A stretch of DNA of 64,000 nt from Rheum nobile (GCA_027886185.1 WOAB01000093.1:5890001-5954000), one strand, 5' to 3'. Positions 44,569 through 56,281 are shown, numbered from the stretch's first letter. Notes: generated from the letters alone by a model not told the origin. A program made the numbers and translations.

Positions 44569-46049
44569 CTTAGGCTTTTGTCCCTTTCGATTCATATCGT
44601 ATTTCGTTTTGTACCATTTATTCGTTCGTATCGAATCTAACCTAGGGTTCCGTCGTTTATTATGTCATCGTCGTAGGAATCCATACGCAGATTCCAGTCT
44701 CCAGACCTCGGAACCCGACATCTTCGTTCGTCGAGATTAAGGCAAGTGGTGGTTCACTCTTGCTTATCATTCCATATTTCCTTTAATTATCAATTACTTG
44801 ATTGTTAATTAAAATGGGGTGAAGTGTTGTTTTCGTTTCAGAATAGATTTAATAAAATGATGTGATTAAAATATGATATTATAATAGGTCGTATATATTG
44901 CTAGAACAACGCTATTATACCTGTTATTACTGTAATGAATTTTGGCATGGATTTAAATGTAACTTAAATGCTAGATTAGCACGAGTATTCGTAGGAACGC
45001 TAATGCCTTATGAGGATTAGTCGTTTCTTTATAACTTGGTATTAGTCGGAATAATTCTCTAATACTTTTAAAGGTCATGACCATTGCTTCTTATCCACCC
45101 GTTAAGGATAAGAGGTGTTTAAGCACCTTGCTAGTGCCATTGGGTTGGGCGTAATGTCACCCTGTGTTATTCTCGTAGTTACTCGAGATTGTATTAAAAG
45201 CTTCAAACGTTAATATACGTTTTGTAATTAAATAAGATAAGTGCGATTATGCACATAATTAATGAACCCTCGGGCGAGGAGTACAACGTGGAAACCGCCC
45301 GGACTCTTGTTAGAGTAAGTCCTCTTTCCAATCTGGATTCGCATTACGCGATGAGGTTGGTCGTGGACCCAAATAATCAAGGTCGTTTTTAAACTTGTGT
45401 GTAAACTTAACGTTCCCGAACATTTGTCATACATCTCCCATAAGACTCAATTCCTTTGGAGTCTTCTTTTCAGTGCATGTCTAATTTTAATCATTCCGTG
45501 AAAGTTTCGGGTTATGTATCGTTCCTTCGGTTGTTATTCGAAGGACAATGATAGTAAACGATTACGATCACTTGAACCATTCTGTTTGTACCCTTGCATA
45601 GTCTTTCATTAGACTAACCAACCGGGTTTTATTCCTTGCATGGTTGGCTGGTGTCATCCGTCCTATACGGCACATCAGTGGTTGGTCCCCGAAGACTTGA
45701 AGTAACCAATTGAAGAAGAAGCTTGGAGTCGAAGATTAAGTGACAGTGTTTTAAGGTTATTAAGTATTATTTTAATGTATATTCCGATAAAACGAGTCAT
45801 GTAATAGGATTTATTATAAAAGTCTTCCGCTGTAATTTCACCCTGTTGTAAAGTCGTCATTCTCATTTAATGAGAGATCTTTTAATAAAAGGTTGAGTTT
45901 CATTTAAAATGTCTTCCGCTGATTAATCTTTCGTTATTTCGTATACTTATTTAAGCTTAATTGTTCCGATTAAAGCCTAGGGTGACTTTGGACAGTAACG
46001 TCTGAGGTCACTGGCGTGTGACGCTACCGACATAAGTCGGGGTGTTACA

Positions 46050-46997
46050 ACACAAACCTCACAATTCAGAAGCCAAAATATAGTGACTACGCAAGAAGTA
46101 TTCCAGCATGCAAATCCTAGAGTCCAGGAAGAAAGAATACGGGGAGATAAGCTTAATGAACCTGTGTCAATAGTGAATCGGCTTCGCCGAGATCGCCTGA
46201 GGCTTTTGTTTTTCTAATTCGGTGGCTGATTTTATTTTATTTTTAAAATAACTAAATGCCTCTTTTGTTTTTTTTGACACAAGTTTTTAGTGTAGACGAA
46301 GAGCAATTGTTGCAGAGACTAGAAAGAAGGAATTTGTTTTGTATGAAAACGAGGAGATAACAGTAGAAAATTCTTGCAATAATCACGAACTTTAGCAAAC
46401 CAAATATGCAAAATTAATATGATTTAGGGCAAGCAAAGTCCACGACTAGGGTTTGGGTTTCTCACAGTAATCTCTTCTTTTTTTGTTTTTAATTCTCTCG
46501 GTCTTGAACAAGGACTTAGGAAGCCACAAATTCAACCTAGGGTAGGGGATTGTTGGGGGCAACCAACAATGGCGACAAGCCACACAAACGAATGCGGAAG
46601 CAAGGGAAAGACGGAAATTTTAACGTGAGAACAAAGCGAGAAAGAAAAGACCAACCTTGTACCACTGAAATCTAATACCAATTGATGTGTTCTGGTCTCC
46701 CAAAACACAAGTCAGAGCGGATCTAGGTAGAAAGGAGAACGAAAGTCTCTTGCTCGCTGAAGATTGGATCATTGCGAAAGAATTCTGAAGCTGTCGAAGG
46801 AAAACGGCGGGCGCGGTTTGGTTTCCGTGGGTGCGGAAACGGGCGCTGTTATTGCGTCTGCGATCCTCGAGTGGTTCGATCGGGGAGGGATCCCGACACG
46901 GGTCGAGAGTCACGTTTGGGAGTGGGGTTCGTATTCAAGGGATGTGGGTTCGGTAGTGGTTCGATCGTGGTTTAAGGGGCCGGTTAGGGAGGTTCGG
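46050..46997 (-). other. Leader region of the gag-protease element
   Basis: Non-coding, between D and the 5' LTR. Contains a T-run near 46265-46275, another T-rich stretch near 46470-46490, and a cassette pair at 46804 and 46825 (21 bp apart). No primer site of a known type. Confidence 0.5.
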
Positions 46998-47438
46998 TGA
47001 AGGCTTAGTTGAAGGAGCTAGACCTAGGGGCGGGAGCTTGGCTCAACGGTAGCGCTAGGCTTTAACTCTCAATTCAACTAGTTTATTAATTAGGGTTAAG
47101 GTTGGCTTATATAGCAGCCAAACAAGGTTCTTGCCCTAATGGGCCTAAAAACATAAATGGATCGGCCCTCTTGGCACAAGAGAGGCCCGACATCCGAAAA
47201 TAGAAACTTGCTAAAAACGGAAACATCTAAGCATAGTAAATACTAAAAACGATAACTTTCCAAACTTAGAAATATTCTAAGAATGGAAACTAATAAGAAG
47301 GGAAACTATGAAATACCAAAAAACTACTAAAAAAAGAAAGTGTCTCAGAATGTCTCAAAATTGGCATGTGAGCGTCACAATACCAAACTAACTCAAATGG
47401 CACTCGGAGTGCCGAGGAATGTCGTGACCGGGGTCACA
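46998..47438 (-). repeat. 5' LTR of the gag-protease element
   Basis: 441 bp, collinear with 40269-40710 with about a dozen visible substitutions. On the minus strand it starts TGTGACCCCGGTCACGACAT, which contains a dyad (GTGACC/GGTCAC). Confidence 0.88.
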
Positions 47439-49705
47439 TCGGCGATGGAGATGCTCTGGAATGATGCTCGATCGGGTTCTTCTATGCCGTCGCGTGGTGT
47501 CCGTCAGGGAGACCCGCTTTCACCATATTTTTGTGTTGTGTATGAAGTTTCTTTCACACGTAATCTAGGAGGAGGTGAACAATGGCCGGTGGCTTCTGAT
47601 TAATCTTGGTGGCATCCAACTCTCCCACATTTTCTTCGTGGATGATCTCATTCTCTTTGCAGAGGCTTCCATTGGTCAGGCTGATATTATCCATGACTGC
47701 TTGAAACGTTTTTGCTCGTATTCAGGGGAAAAAGTGAATTTTTCTAAGAGCAGTATGATATTCTATGTTAAAGTTCAGGAGGTTGTGCATCAAGCTATCT
47801 GTTCACGATTGTCCATCCCGGTTTCAACTGACTTTGGCTCCTATTTGGGTGTCCCGACTGCATGTGGTAGGATGACTAATGACATGTACCATTTCCTATT
47901 GGAGCGGGTCTCCTCTAGGCTTAGAGGATGGCAGTCCAAATCACTTTCTATGGCAGGAAGAGTTGTTCTTGCTAATTTTGTGCTCTCTACTCTTCCTCAG
48001 TACATTATGCAATCCACTTTGGTGCCTAGAACTATTTGTGATGCTCTAGATCAGCAGGTTAGAGGATTCATTTGGGGCTCAACTTCTGAAAAAAGAAAGG
48101 TCCACCTTCTTTCTTGGGAGAAAATTACACAGCCACGCCGTATGGGCGGTCCTTGTGTTTGTTCAATGCGCCAATCCAATGCGGTCTCGCTTGCAAAGCT
48201 GAGATGGCGCCTTCTACAAGAACCCGAAGCTCTATGGTGATGGGTTCTTCATGGAAAATATTGTCATGGACGTCTTGACATTGACATGTTCAATCATAAC
48301 GATCGAGCTTCGCATCTCTGGAAAGGGATTGTTCATGGGTCTGAAGTTCTTACGGAAGGGATCAAGATTACAGTGGGCAACAACGCTCAACCCTCTTTTG
48401 GGACCATCTTGGCTTGTTGATGAGCCTCTAATTAATTCGGTACGTCTGTCGGAGTCGCTATTGGGGGCAACGGTTGCAGATATGTGGACTAATGCTGGAT
48501 GAAATTGGCTGGTGCTTTCTGACTTTTGATATTCGCAATCATTTGATGTCAGTCTGGGTGCTTGATCAAGACGATGCTCTTGATAAGATATCTTGGCGTT
48601 GCACTCCTGATGGTGCCTTCACTTCGCAATCTTCCATTCGCCTTCTTCGTCAGGACACGGATGCTGCTCTAGACCCACTATGGACGTGCATCTCGAAGCT
48701 CCCGGCGCAACAGCGGGTTCGCCACTTCTTATCTTTGGCAACCCACAACTCTTTCCTCTTTAACCAGGTTGACATGTCAACCGACACATGGCCACGTCTC
48801 CTACTTTCATGTGTTGTTCTCTCCCAAAGACTTGCCTCCATGTTCTTAGGGACTGTCCCGTGATTTGTGACGTGTGGTTGGCCCTTAGTGGAAATAACTC
48901 GTTGCCTGATTTCTTCACCTACATGAATATTAGGAAATGGATCCACCCTAATGTGAAGAAGAGTGATCGGTGGAGCACGTTTTTTGGGTACATGATTTGG
49001 TACTCCTGGAAGTGCAGGAACACCTTGGTTTTCTCCCGCGTTGTTGATAGATCTCGACTTTCCTCCATGGTCCCCTCCCTTGCTCCATCGTTTTGGATGA
49101 CACAACTGCATATTCCTCCTATTGCTACTAATCCCCACCCTACTGCGGTCGTTTCCCGTTCTTCTCACTAGACTTTGCCTCCCCCGTCATGGTTTAAACT
49201 TAACACTAATGCTTTTTTCCAAGGGGAATCCTGGGCATGCTGGTGGTGGGGGCGTCTTGCGAGATGCCTTGGGTACATTTGTGAACACCTTCTCTTTCTT
49301 GTGTGGTACTGGTGGGGCCCTAACAGCTGAGCTTTGGGCGATTCTCCACGGATTACAACTTGTTTCCACTCTTGGCCTCTCCTTTCTTGTGCTGGAGTCT
49401 GACTCTTTTCAAGCCTGCAAGCTGCTTAAGGATAGTTGTCCAACTACTCATCCTGACCACTATTTGGTGTCTTAATGCTCCCATATCATCCACACGTCCA
49501 ACTGGACCGTTCAGATTGCCCATATCAATCGCTCTGCCAACCTGGTTGCGGACTCTTTAGCTAATTATGCTCTCTCTCTTGGTTCAAATTTTGCTAGCTT
49601 CAATTATCCTACAGATTGTATTTATGGTGTCTTAGCTTCTGATCTTGTAGCCTCTTCTGAGAAAAATTCTTATTAAGTTTTAATATATTATCGTGGCAAA
49701 AAAAC
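47439..49705 (+). pseudogene. LINE reverse transcriptase C-terminal half and RNase H
   Basis: Starts inside the reverse transcriptase: MEMLWNDARSGS, then RGVRQGDPLSPYFCVVYEVS. The catalytic block reads SHIFFVDDLILFAEAS (F-V-D-D), followed by GEKVNFSKS, SYLGVPTACGR and LSMAGRVVLANFVLSTLPQY (about 47575-48240). Frames then break repeatedly through the connector (48251-48863), which ends in the zinc-knuckle-type region seen in plant LINEs. RNase H at 49170-49480: GGGGVLRDALGTFVNTFSF and ALTAELWAILHGLQLVSTLG, then LESDS, which supplies the catalytic Asp/Glu pattern. The stop-ridden 3' end leads to TTAAGTTTTAATATATTATC and an A-run. Non-functional. Confidence 0.85.
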
Positions 49706-52700
49706 AAGCTATTATAACAAATTGAATAGATTGTGCACCTTGGATAAGTTGCCATATATCCCTTGAACAACTGGCACTTCTCCATTGGTTAAGGCTCGGA
49801 ATTCTTCTGCAATATCCACAAGAATATATTTCGAAGCCATAATATCTACAAGTAGTCCAAACTAGCTTAGTTTCTCGTGCGGTATGGAGCTTGGATAAAT
49901 TTTATATTAATATTTTTTAATAATTAAAAATATATCAATTTTACATTTAAAAAATATTAAATAAATGAAAAATATATTTAATTAGTGATAATATATATAA
50001 AATTAAGATAAGTACAATAATATAAAAAAATATAAATAATCATTTAATAAAGATGAATCTGATTTCGTACATACATAATATGTTGAATCACATCTTATAC
50101 CTATAAATAAATAAATTACAAGGAAATTTGAATAAAATATGACTAATTAAATGGGAAAACTAAAAAAGAATATTCAAAAAATACCTAATATATTCTATCT
50201 AATATGAAAATCATGATCAAATGTGAATAATCTATATGTTGAAAATGAAATTAGTATCATATCTAAAATAATATAATAATAATAGAAAAAAATATTATTT
50301 AGTGACGTGGCACGATGTGGAGTAGACATGTGACAATATATGATGTAGCTCAATGTCAACACGACAAGTGGTCTTAGATAGGTTTTACTTTAGTATTATA
50401 TAGTAGATTAGACATCAAAGGTTCAAACCAATCATATAAATAGTTAACTTTGGAAATTTAAAAATATATAGGTTTGACAACTTAGTTAAAAGATATGATA
50501 ATATGTTGTCCCTTAATACTATTTAAATTAATTTTGAAATAATGTTGTTCCACATACAATAAATATCTACTTAAATTTTTTGAGATTTTGAATACTATTA
50601 ATTAAAGTAACATTGAATCTTAGAATATATAATATATCATTTAGATGAGATGTTTATGATTAGATTGAATTCAAATCAATAAAAATTAACAATAACAATA
50701 AATGAATTTTGATTTAGATATTGTACTAATAAAAAATATTAATTTAAAAAGACGCGTGAATTTTGATATGGATTTACATGTGGTAGTTTTAAAGAGGGGT
50801 GTCATGTGGTGTAGTTGTAGTTTAGTTTATATATATTGTATATTTATAAATAGAAAAGAGGAATTAACCTTGAGAGTATGGTAGGAAGAAGAGCCATAAA
50901 TCCAGTACACTAAAAATTATTATCATATCTAAAGTTACAAAGAGTCAAAACTAAACAACACTAAAGAGACAACTACATGCTCACCGATTGAAATGATGTT
51001 GCTGTGAACTCTCTCCAGTCTATGGTTTTGTGGAGTCTGACACGTTGAAAAAAGCATTTATGATTAGGAATAATAATGAAAACCTAACAATGTAGTGAAA
51101 AGATAATACCGAATAAAAAATAATCTAAAAATATACAAAATGAACTTGCTGATTATATATAATATTCTTCTAATCTTTTCTTTCCTAATAAGCTATTCAT
51201 ATGTGTTGCATAATGTTTTGTAAATACAACTCTAAATTCTGGTGATGAGTCATCTGGTTCAAAATCAATTCTTATTGTAGGAATATTATCATAACAAATT
51301 CAGAGTATGAGAAACTACAAAACAAACTCCTTAGTAGATGTTTGCATTTACATCTTGAGTTCTCTTCAATCATTCGTTTAAATTCAATTTTTATTGTAGG
51401 AATAATTTTGTTATGACAATTCTATTTTCTTAGTTCAATTCAATAATTTTTATGAACCTACTATTCGAGTCGGTCTATAGATTATAAGTTGAGAATGGTC
51501 TGAAGAAATACGTTATAATTTTGAGAAAAATAGTTCGTTAATCATAAATTTTGAAATTTAGCAGCATAATGTGTTACTTGCGCTATTGTTGAATGTGTAT
51601 TTCATCCATTTTGTTGTTGTGTTTGATATGTTGGGAATCATATTCAAGTGTCCATTTTGATCAATATAAAATTGTATTTTAATTACCGAATGAAATGTAA
51701 AGTCTATAGTTTGCTAGATTTGACTTTTTGCATCATCAAATATTGTGTACCTTATAAAAGCTCACCCTAATTCTCAACTTCTGCAAATAAAGATCTAGAA
51801 CTTGTGGAGTCTCCATAGGAAGAAAACTCAAATGGAGTTCTGTCGATTATATTTTGTTAAAAAGGACACGTGAAATTTAGTCCATTTTAATAATTTGTAA
51901 TCTTTTGTTGTAATCTTGCTAATTGATTTGTAATATTCCTAATTGATTGCTTTGTAATCTTTCTAATTGATTTGTATTTAAATAAGGAAAGATTGGTAAT
52001 AATTTAGGATAGAAATTTTTGATATATAATTAAATTTATTTATTTTTTAAAAAGAAGAGAAAATGACATGTGACAAATTGAATATAGGAGCGTCGTATGG
52101 CATTAGTATATTTGCTTTAATATATAGTAGATTTGATGTTTAAAAAATATAAAATTTTAAGAAAATGACATGTGGCTAATTTATTGTAGGGGTTCCATGT
52201 AGCAAAAGAAAGTATGTCATAAGGAAGTTTTGTTTTAGTACATATATACTAGATTAATTGAAAACTTATAGTATTTGATTTCACATTTTATTATAATTAT
52301 GAATTAATAATCTGATATAACTTTTAAGTGAATTAATAAAGAAAAGTATTACATCAAGATATACTAAATCATATCTAATCAAATCATAAAAAAAAACATA
52401 AGTATTAAAATTGAAAAAAAAAAATATAAAGTGTTGAATTTTGGAAATAGGATAAAGATCTATATAAATATTATATTGAATTTTGAAGAAAAAAAAATTG
52501 AGAAAATGTCAAGTGATAGAGTGAATATGAGTGTGTCATGTGACATAAGGAGATTGTAGGCTTAGTAGAGGGTGTAATGTGGCATAGAATGGTTTTGGTT
52601 TATGTGATATATAGTAGATTAAAAAAGCTAATTAAGTTGTTGATTTCATATGCTCCCTTTCTAGACATGATAAGATTCGGATGCTTCCTTTGTCGAAGCC

Positions 52701-52918
52701 CTGGGAAATTGCGATAATTATTAGGGATGCTAGATGTTTTCTCTCTCGATTTGATAAGATTTGGATCCAACATTGTTCTAGAGAAGCTAATCAAACTGTT
52801 GATTTCTTAGCATAAACGTCTTGTGACGTTGATCAACTACGTTCAGAAGTTTTAAATGTTAATTGTGATGATTATTAGATTTAAATTATATTATCTTGGT
52901 TGGATTATTCATAACTGC
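49706..52918. other. AT-rich intergenic DNA with a repeated ATATATAGTAGATT motif
   Basis: No gene recognised. At least four related degenerate repeats end in (T)ATATAGTAGATT or a close variant, near 50398, 52125, 52249 (ATACTAGATT) and 52609. Each is preceded within ~100 bp by a GACATGTG(A/G)C-like phrase, for example 50325, 52064, 52166 and 52508. On the minus strand each would begin TCTACTATATAT, which resembles the TC 5' end of plant Helitrons, so they may be Helitron-derived; this is an inference. Confidence 0.4.
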
Positions 52919-53769
52919 TTAGGTAAGGATGGACACTCAAGTTTGAAGTGTGAATAAAAAATAGTACGCACATTTTTTCCTCCAAAAAAACAACGCATTT
53001 TTTGAAAAATACTCTAAAGGGATGCGTGCACATCTGAGATGAAATGTTCACAATCTTTTTGTCTGTGTGTACATAAATATTGATTGTCTATGTGCATCTA
53101 AATTATATTGGGTGTGCATTGTTTTTCTAATAAAAATGTGAATGAGTTTTAAATGTTTGTGCACAGTTTTCAAATGCATATGATTTGTATGTATGTGCAT
53201 CTAAATTGTACTAGGTGTGCATATATGATTTTTGTATTGAAAATGTGCATGAGTTTTAAACTGTGTGCTTGACTTTTTAAAGTGTAAAATTTCTTGCCTA
53301 GATGTGCTTGTAAATTGGTCTACAAGTGCATTTAATTTGTACTAGGTGTGCATATATGGTTTTTGTATTAACAATGTGCATCAATTTTAAACTGTGTGTG
53401 CTTGAAAAATTTAGAGTGCGTAAGCTTTTGCTTGAATGTGCATATAAATTAATCTACATGTGTATCTATTTTATAGTAGATGTACATGCATATTATTTTG
53501 ATTGAAAATATGCATGGTTTTTTAACATGTATATATGACTTTTTGTTGTGCATAAATGCATGAATGTGCATGTAAATTGGCTTGAATGTGCAAAACTTAT
53601 ATTTTTGTAAGTGTGCATATTATGAAAAAATTTATGTGCGTGACTTTCAAAATGCATAGATTTTTACATGTATGTACATAAACATTACCTTATATGTGCA
53701 TAATTGTTGTGCTGTATGTGTAGAGACCGATCCAAGAAAGTGCAAGCTCACTTGTCCATTTTTCCCTAA
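52919..53769. mobile_element. Possible MITE carrying TGTGCAT repeats
   Basis: Candidate inverted ends: TTAGGTAAGGATGGACA on the left and, reverse-complemented, TTAGGGAAAAATGGACA on the right, with a looser match further in. No target-site duplication was seen. The interior (53020-53715) is a degenerate array of TGTGCAT and variants, about every 30-60 bp. Confidence 0.35.
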
Positions 53770-53942
53770 AAAATAGAAATTTTTTCATTTAAAATTCGGT
53801 TGTGCCAAATTATTCTGATTGATTTGTCATTTTTAATTTGGACCTTTGATATCTTAGATCGGGTATGAGGTATCCCATAACCGTTCCTATTTCCTTCTTG
53901 GGTGCCCATCCACACCAAAACTAACCCCACTTTATTAATAAA

Positions 53943-54408
53943 CTAGTTTTATGTCCCGTATTATGCATCGATTTTTACGTTAAAATTATGTGATATAATA
54001 ATAAGTTTTTTATGCGTATAACCTAATTATTTGTAAGTTTAGTTAAACAATTAAAATATTATAAATTTCACAAATTAATTCTAAGAGGATTAAAAATTGT
54101 TAGGGGTTTATTTTTTATCATATAAGTACGTATTTGATATAATATCAAGTTGGAAATTATTTCAATAAGAAATATATTATATTTATTCCAAACTAAGATG
54201 AAAAGTTTATTATATTCCAAAACTAACAATTGATGTGTTAAAAAGTATTTTTTAAAATAAATTTGTTTAGATTTTTGGTAAAAATTTGGTAAGATTATGG
54301 TGTTTAAGTTAATTAACACAAAATTTGAAATAAAATTAAATTACTATTTAACCATAAAATGACACGAAAGTAAAACGGGTCCTAATCTAAGCCCTTACCT
54401 TTATTAGA
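53943..54408 (-). mobile_element. Candidate small Helitron
   Basis: Minus strand: begins TCTAATAAAGGTAAGGGC after an A, ends with a weak hairpin (GATGCATAATACGGGAC) and CTAG before a T. This fits the Helitron rules (5' TC, 3' hairpin plus CTRR, insertion between A and T, no duplication). 466 bp, non-coding. Confidence 0.45.
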
Positions 54409-54540
54409 TAAGAAAAGTCTAATTTTATCAATGAAATTAAAGAACTTTCATCCTGATAAAGAAATTAAAAGACTTTCAAATTTCAACCCTTTTCGATCAC
54501 CACGTTGCAAACAAATAATTTCATGATAGTGCCAAAACGA

Positions 54541-56281
54541 GTTGGAACTTTGACGTTCCTTCTAATTTTGATGATGATAAATACCATTAGTTTTTATGAT
54601 TTTTGTTGTTTCTATGAGTTATAGATTTTATGAAAGAATTAGGGAAAAGAATTAGGGAATAATGAAAATCATGTGAAGAAGAGAAAACAGAGGAGTGCAA
54701 CGGAATGTTGTGGAAACAAGGAACTGTTACGCAGAAGCTAATTGGAAATATGAAGCGCGCGTAGATTTCATAGAAGGAAACTTTTATACATGAAAACAGC
54801 GTTTCAGGAACAATGTGTGGAAGCAGATATTGCCAGTTGTTATCAGGTGAAGATCGCTACACAAGGAAACGAGATTTGAAGATTTACTTGGAGAGAGAAC
54901 TGATAGATAACGAGTCCTAGGAAAGTTTTTATATGAAAACTATGAGATTACAAGCAGAATTGTTTAGTTGGAAAGCAAATCTTACAATGTTACCATGTAT
55001 AACGATTGATAGATTATCTAGGTTTTTGGTAAGAGAATATTGTCCACCACTATAAATAGATGAGTTTGTCTTAGGGAAAGGCATCTCAGCTATCACGCCG
55101 AATTCCATGAAGAGCTTATTGCAAAGTAGAGATCAGGAGATCCAAAGGCAAGGTACGGGTATACTACTTGATTGCTTAGGAGTTTTTTTTATGTTCTTAT
55201 TTATTTGTGAGTTGATTATACTCAAGGTCTAGAAGCCTAAAATCTGTTTGAGAATAGGTGGAGAGAAGACTTGTGAGATTGTACAACTTATTAATAATAA
55301 AAGTATACAAGGTTTGAAATCCTCATAGGGTAACACCTAGAGGTAGAGGTTTTTCTCTTTTCAACTAGATGGTTGATAGAGTTTCCTCTATAAAAAATTG
55401 TCTTGATTGTTACTCTTGAATCTATATTATTTCTGTTGTCCAGAAAACAGTCACATCCAGAGACGGAATTAGGGGGTCCCGTGCCCCCCTTTGCCGCTTC
55501 TTATATGTAGTAATTAGTTCATATAAAACACTCAAGAAATTATAGTGCAAGTGATAATCCACTAGTTTTGGAAAATTGACGGTCCCGTGTTCGAGTCAGC
55601 ATGCTTTCATTTCAACCTTTTTAAGTCTCCTTCTTCTATTTAGAGAACCCGTGTTCTATTTTTTTTTCAAGATACTTCTTAATTTTTACTATATTTTATA
55701 CTTTTATTCAATACATGAGTTGGTTATTTATTGCTTAGTATATATTCTCATATTTAACTTTTTTATCAACTAATAAGAAAATCAATCTTATATTTAAATG
55801 TCAGTATGGTTAAATTAATGAAAAAACAATATTAGGAATTAAAAACAATATATATGCCATGTATAAGTTATAAAATTTGGAGAGTACTTAGATAACTCTT
55901 TTATTCACTTATTCACATCTTTTTTAGACAAAAAATAGAATTTAACTTTTTTTAGTGATAATAAACATATAATTTAAGTATTTATTTAAGGCCACTTTAT
56001 AATATATATTGTTCTACAATTTTGTTTCGTATTATAATAAGGAAGTGTTATATACTCAGTATATTTTATATTAAATAGTTTTAATCGGTTATATTAATGG
56101 CTATAGTATTTGACAATAATTATAGAAAAATATTAATTATTCAAATTATTTAATAATAATATTTATTGGTTGTTCCTACTCTGCCACTACGACAATGCCT
56201 ATTAGTGTGCCTCCTCTTTTAAAACTTTTTAGTTTCGTCACTGATCACATCGTTCTTTGTCTAACACACTACAATTCAACA
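54541..56281 (+). mobile_element. Possible Copia-like LTR remnant, split by a hAT MITE
   Basis: GTTGGAACTTTGACGTTCC, then TTTTGATGATGATAAATACC near the left, TATAAATAGATGAG near 55052, GGTAACACCTAGAGGTAGAG near 55330 and an end reading ACACTACAATTCAACA after the MITE. These phrases resemble plant Copia LTRs. No internal region, primer site or target duplication was found, so this stays tentative. Confidence 0.3.
55458..56243. mobile_element. hAT-type MITE, 786 bp
   Basis: 8-bp target duplication GTCACATC/ATCACATC (55450-55457 and 56244-56251; 7 of 8 match). Inverted ends CAGAGACGGAATTAGGGGG and, reverse-complemented, CAGTGACGAAACTAAAAAG. Shares CCCGTGCCCCCC near the left end and GTGTGCCTCC near the right with 32009-32770, and has similar length. 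No transposase frame. Confidence 0.8.

Larger units (their letters stand above)
43843..46049 (+). mobile_element. Solo LTR D of the large-LTR family
   Basis: 2207 bp with a perfect 5-bp target-site duplication ACACA (43838-43842 and 46050-46054), TGTAATAACCC...GGGGTGTTACA ends. TATA box TATAAATA at 44216-44223, followed by a leader with a GC-rich cassette array (44443-44568). Conserved blocks: AAGTGGTGGTTCACTCTTGC near 44743, one hairpin at 44880-44919, GATTAGCACGAGTATTCGTA near 44973, TTCATTAGACTAACCAACCG near 45608 and GCATGGTTGGCTGGTGTCAT near 45638. No internal region. It is the youngest layer of this stack: LINE, gag-protease element, then D. Confidence 0.93.
40269..47438 (-). mobile_element. 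Gag-protease-only LTR element inserted in LINE reverse transcriptase
   Basis: LTRs of about 441 bp at 40269-40710 and 46998-47438. On the minus strand: 5' LTR (right), leader, gag, zinc knuckle, protease, polypurine tract (about 40711-40727, AGTGGGGGAGGGTGA), 3' LTR (left). No reverse transcriptase, RNase H or integrase. Flanking repeat is TCGG on both sides, ATCGG if one LTR base is counted in the duplication. Solo LTR D sits inside its leader. The LTRs look about 97 percent alike. No standard primer-binding site was recognised next to the 5' LTR (CCGAACCTCCCTAACC there). Lineage within Ty3 is uncertain; the protease style (GRPWQYDR) recalls chromoviruses. Confidence 0.88.
33947..49705 (+). 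mobile_element. L1-type LINE, split by two LTR elements, decayed
   Basis: Three collinear parts: 33947-34258, 38806-40268 and 47439-49705, about 4 kb in total. Order: endonuclease, reverse transcriptase, zinc-knuckle-like region, RNase H, then an AT-rich 3' end with a short A-run at 49699-49705. This is the plant L1 layout. ORF1 is not recognised. Target-site duplication AGTGG of the first inserted element shows 34258 and 38811 were contiguous. A 10-bp match AACAAATTGA, just upstream (about 33934) and about 13 bp after the A-run (about 49719), could be the LINE target duplication but is weak. A direct repeat of ~24 bp (AGAAGCAGTCTTTCCAAAGC) sits at its 5' end (33949 and 34003). Confidence 0.8.
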
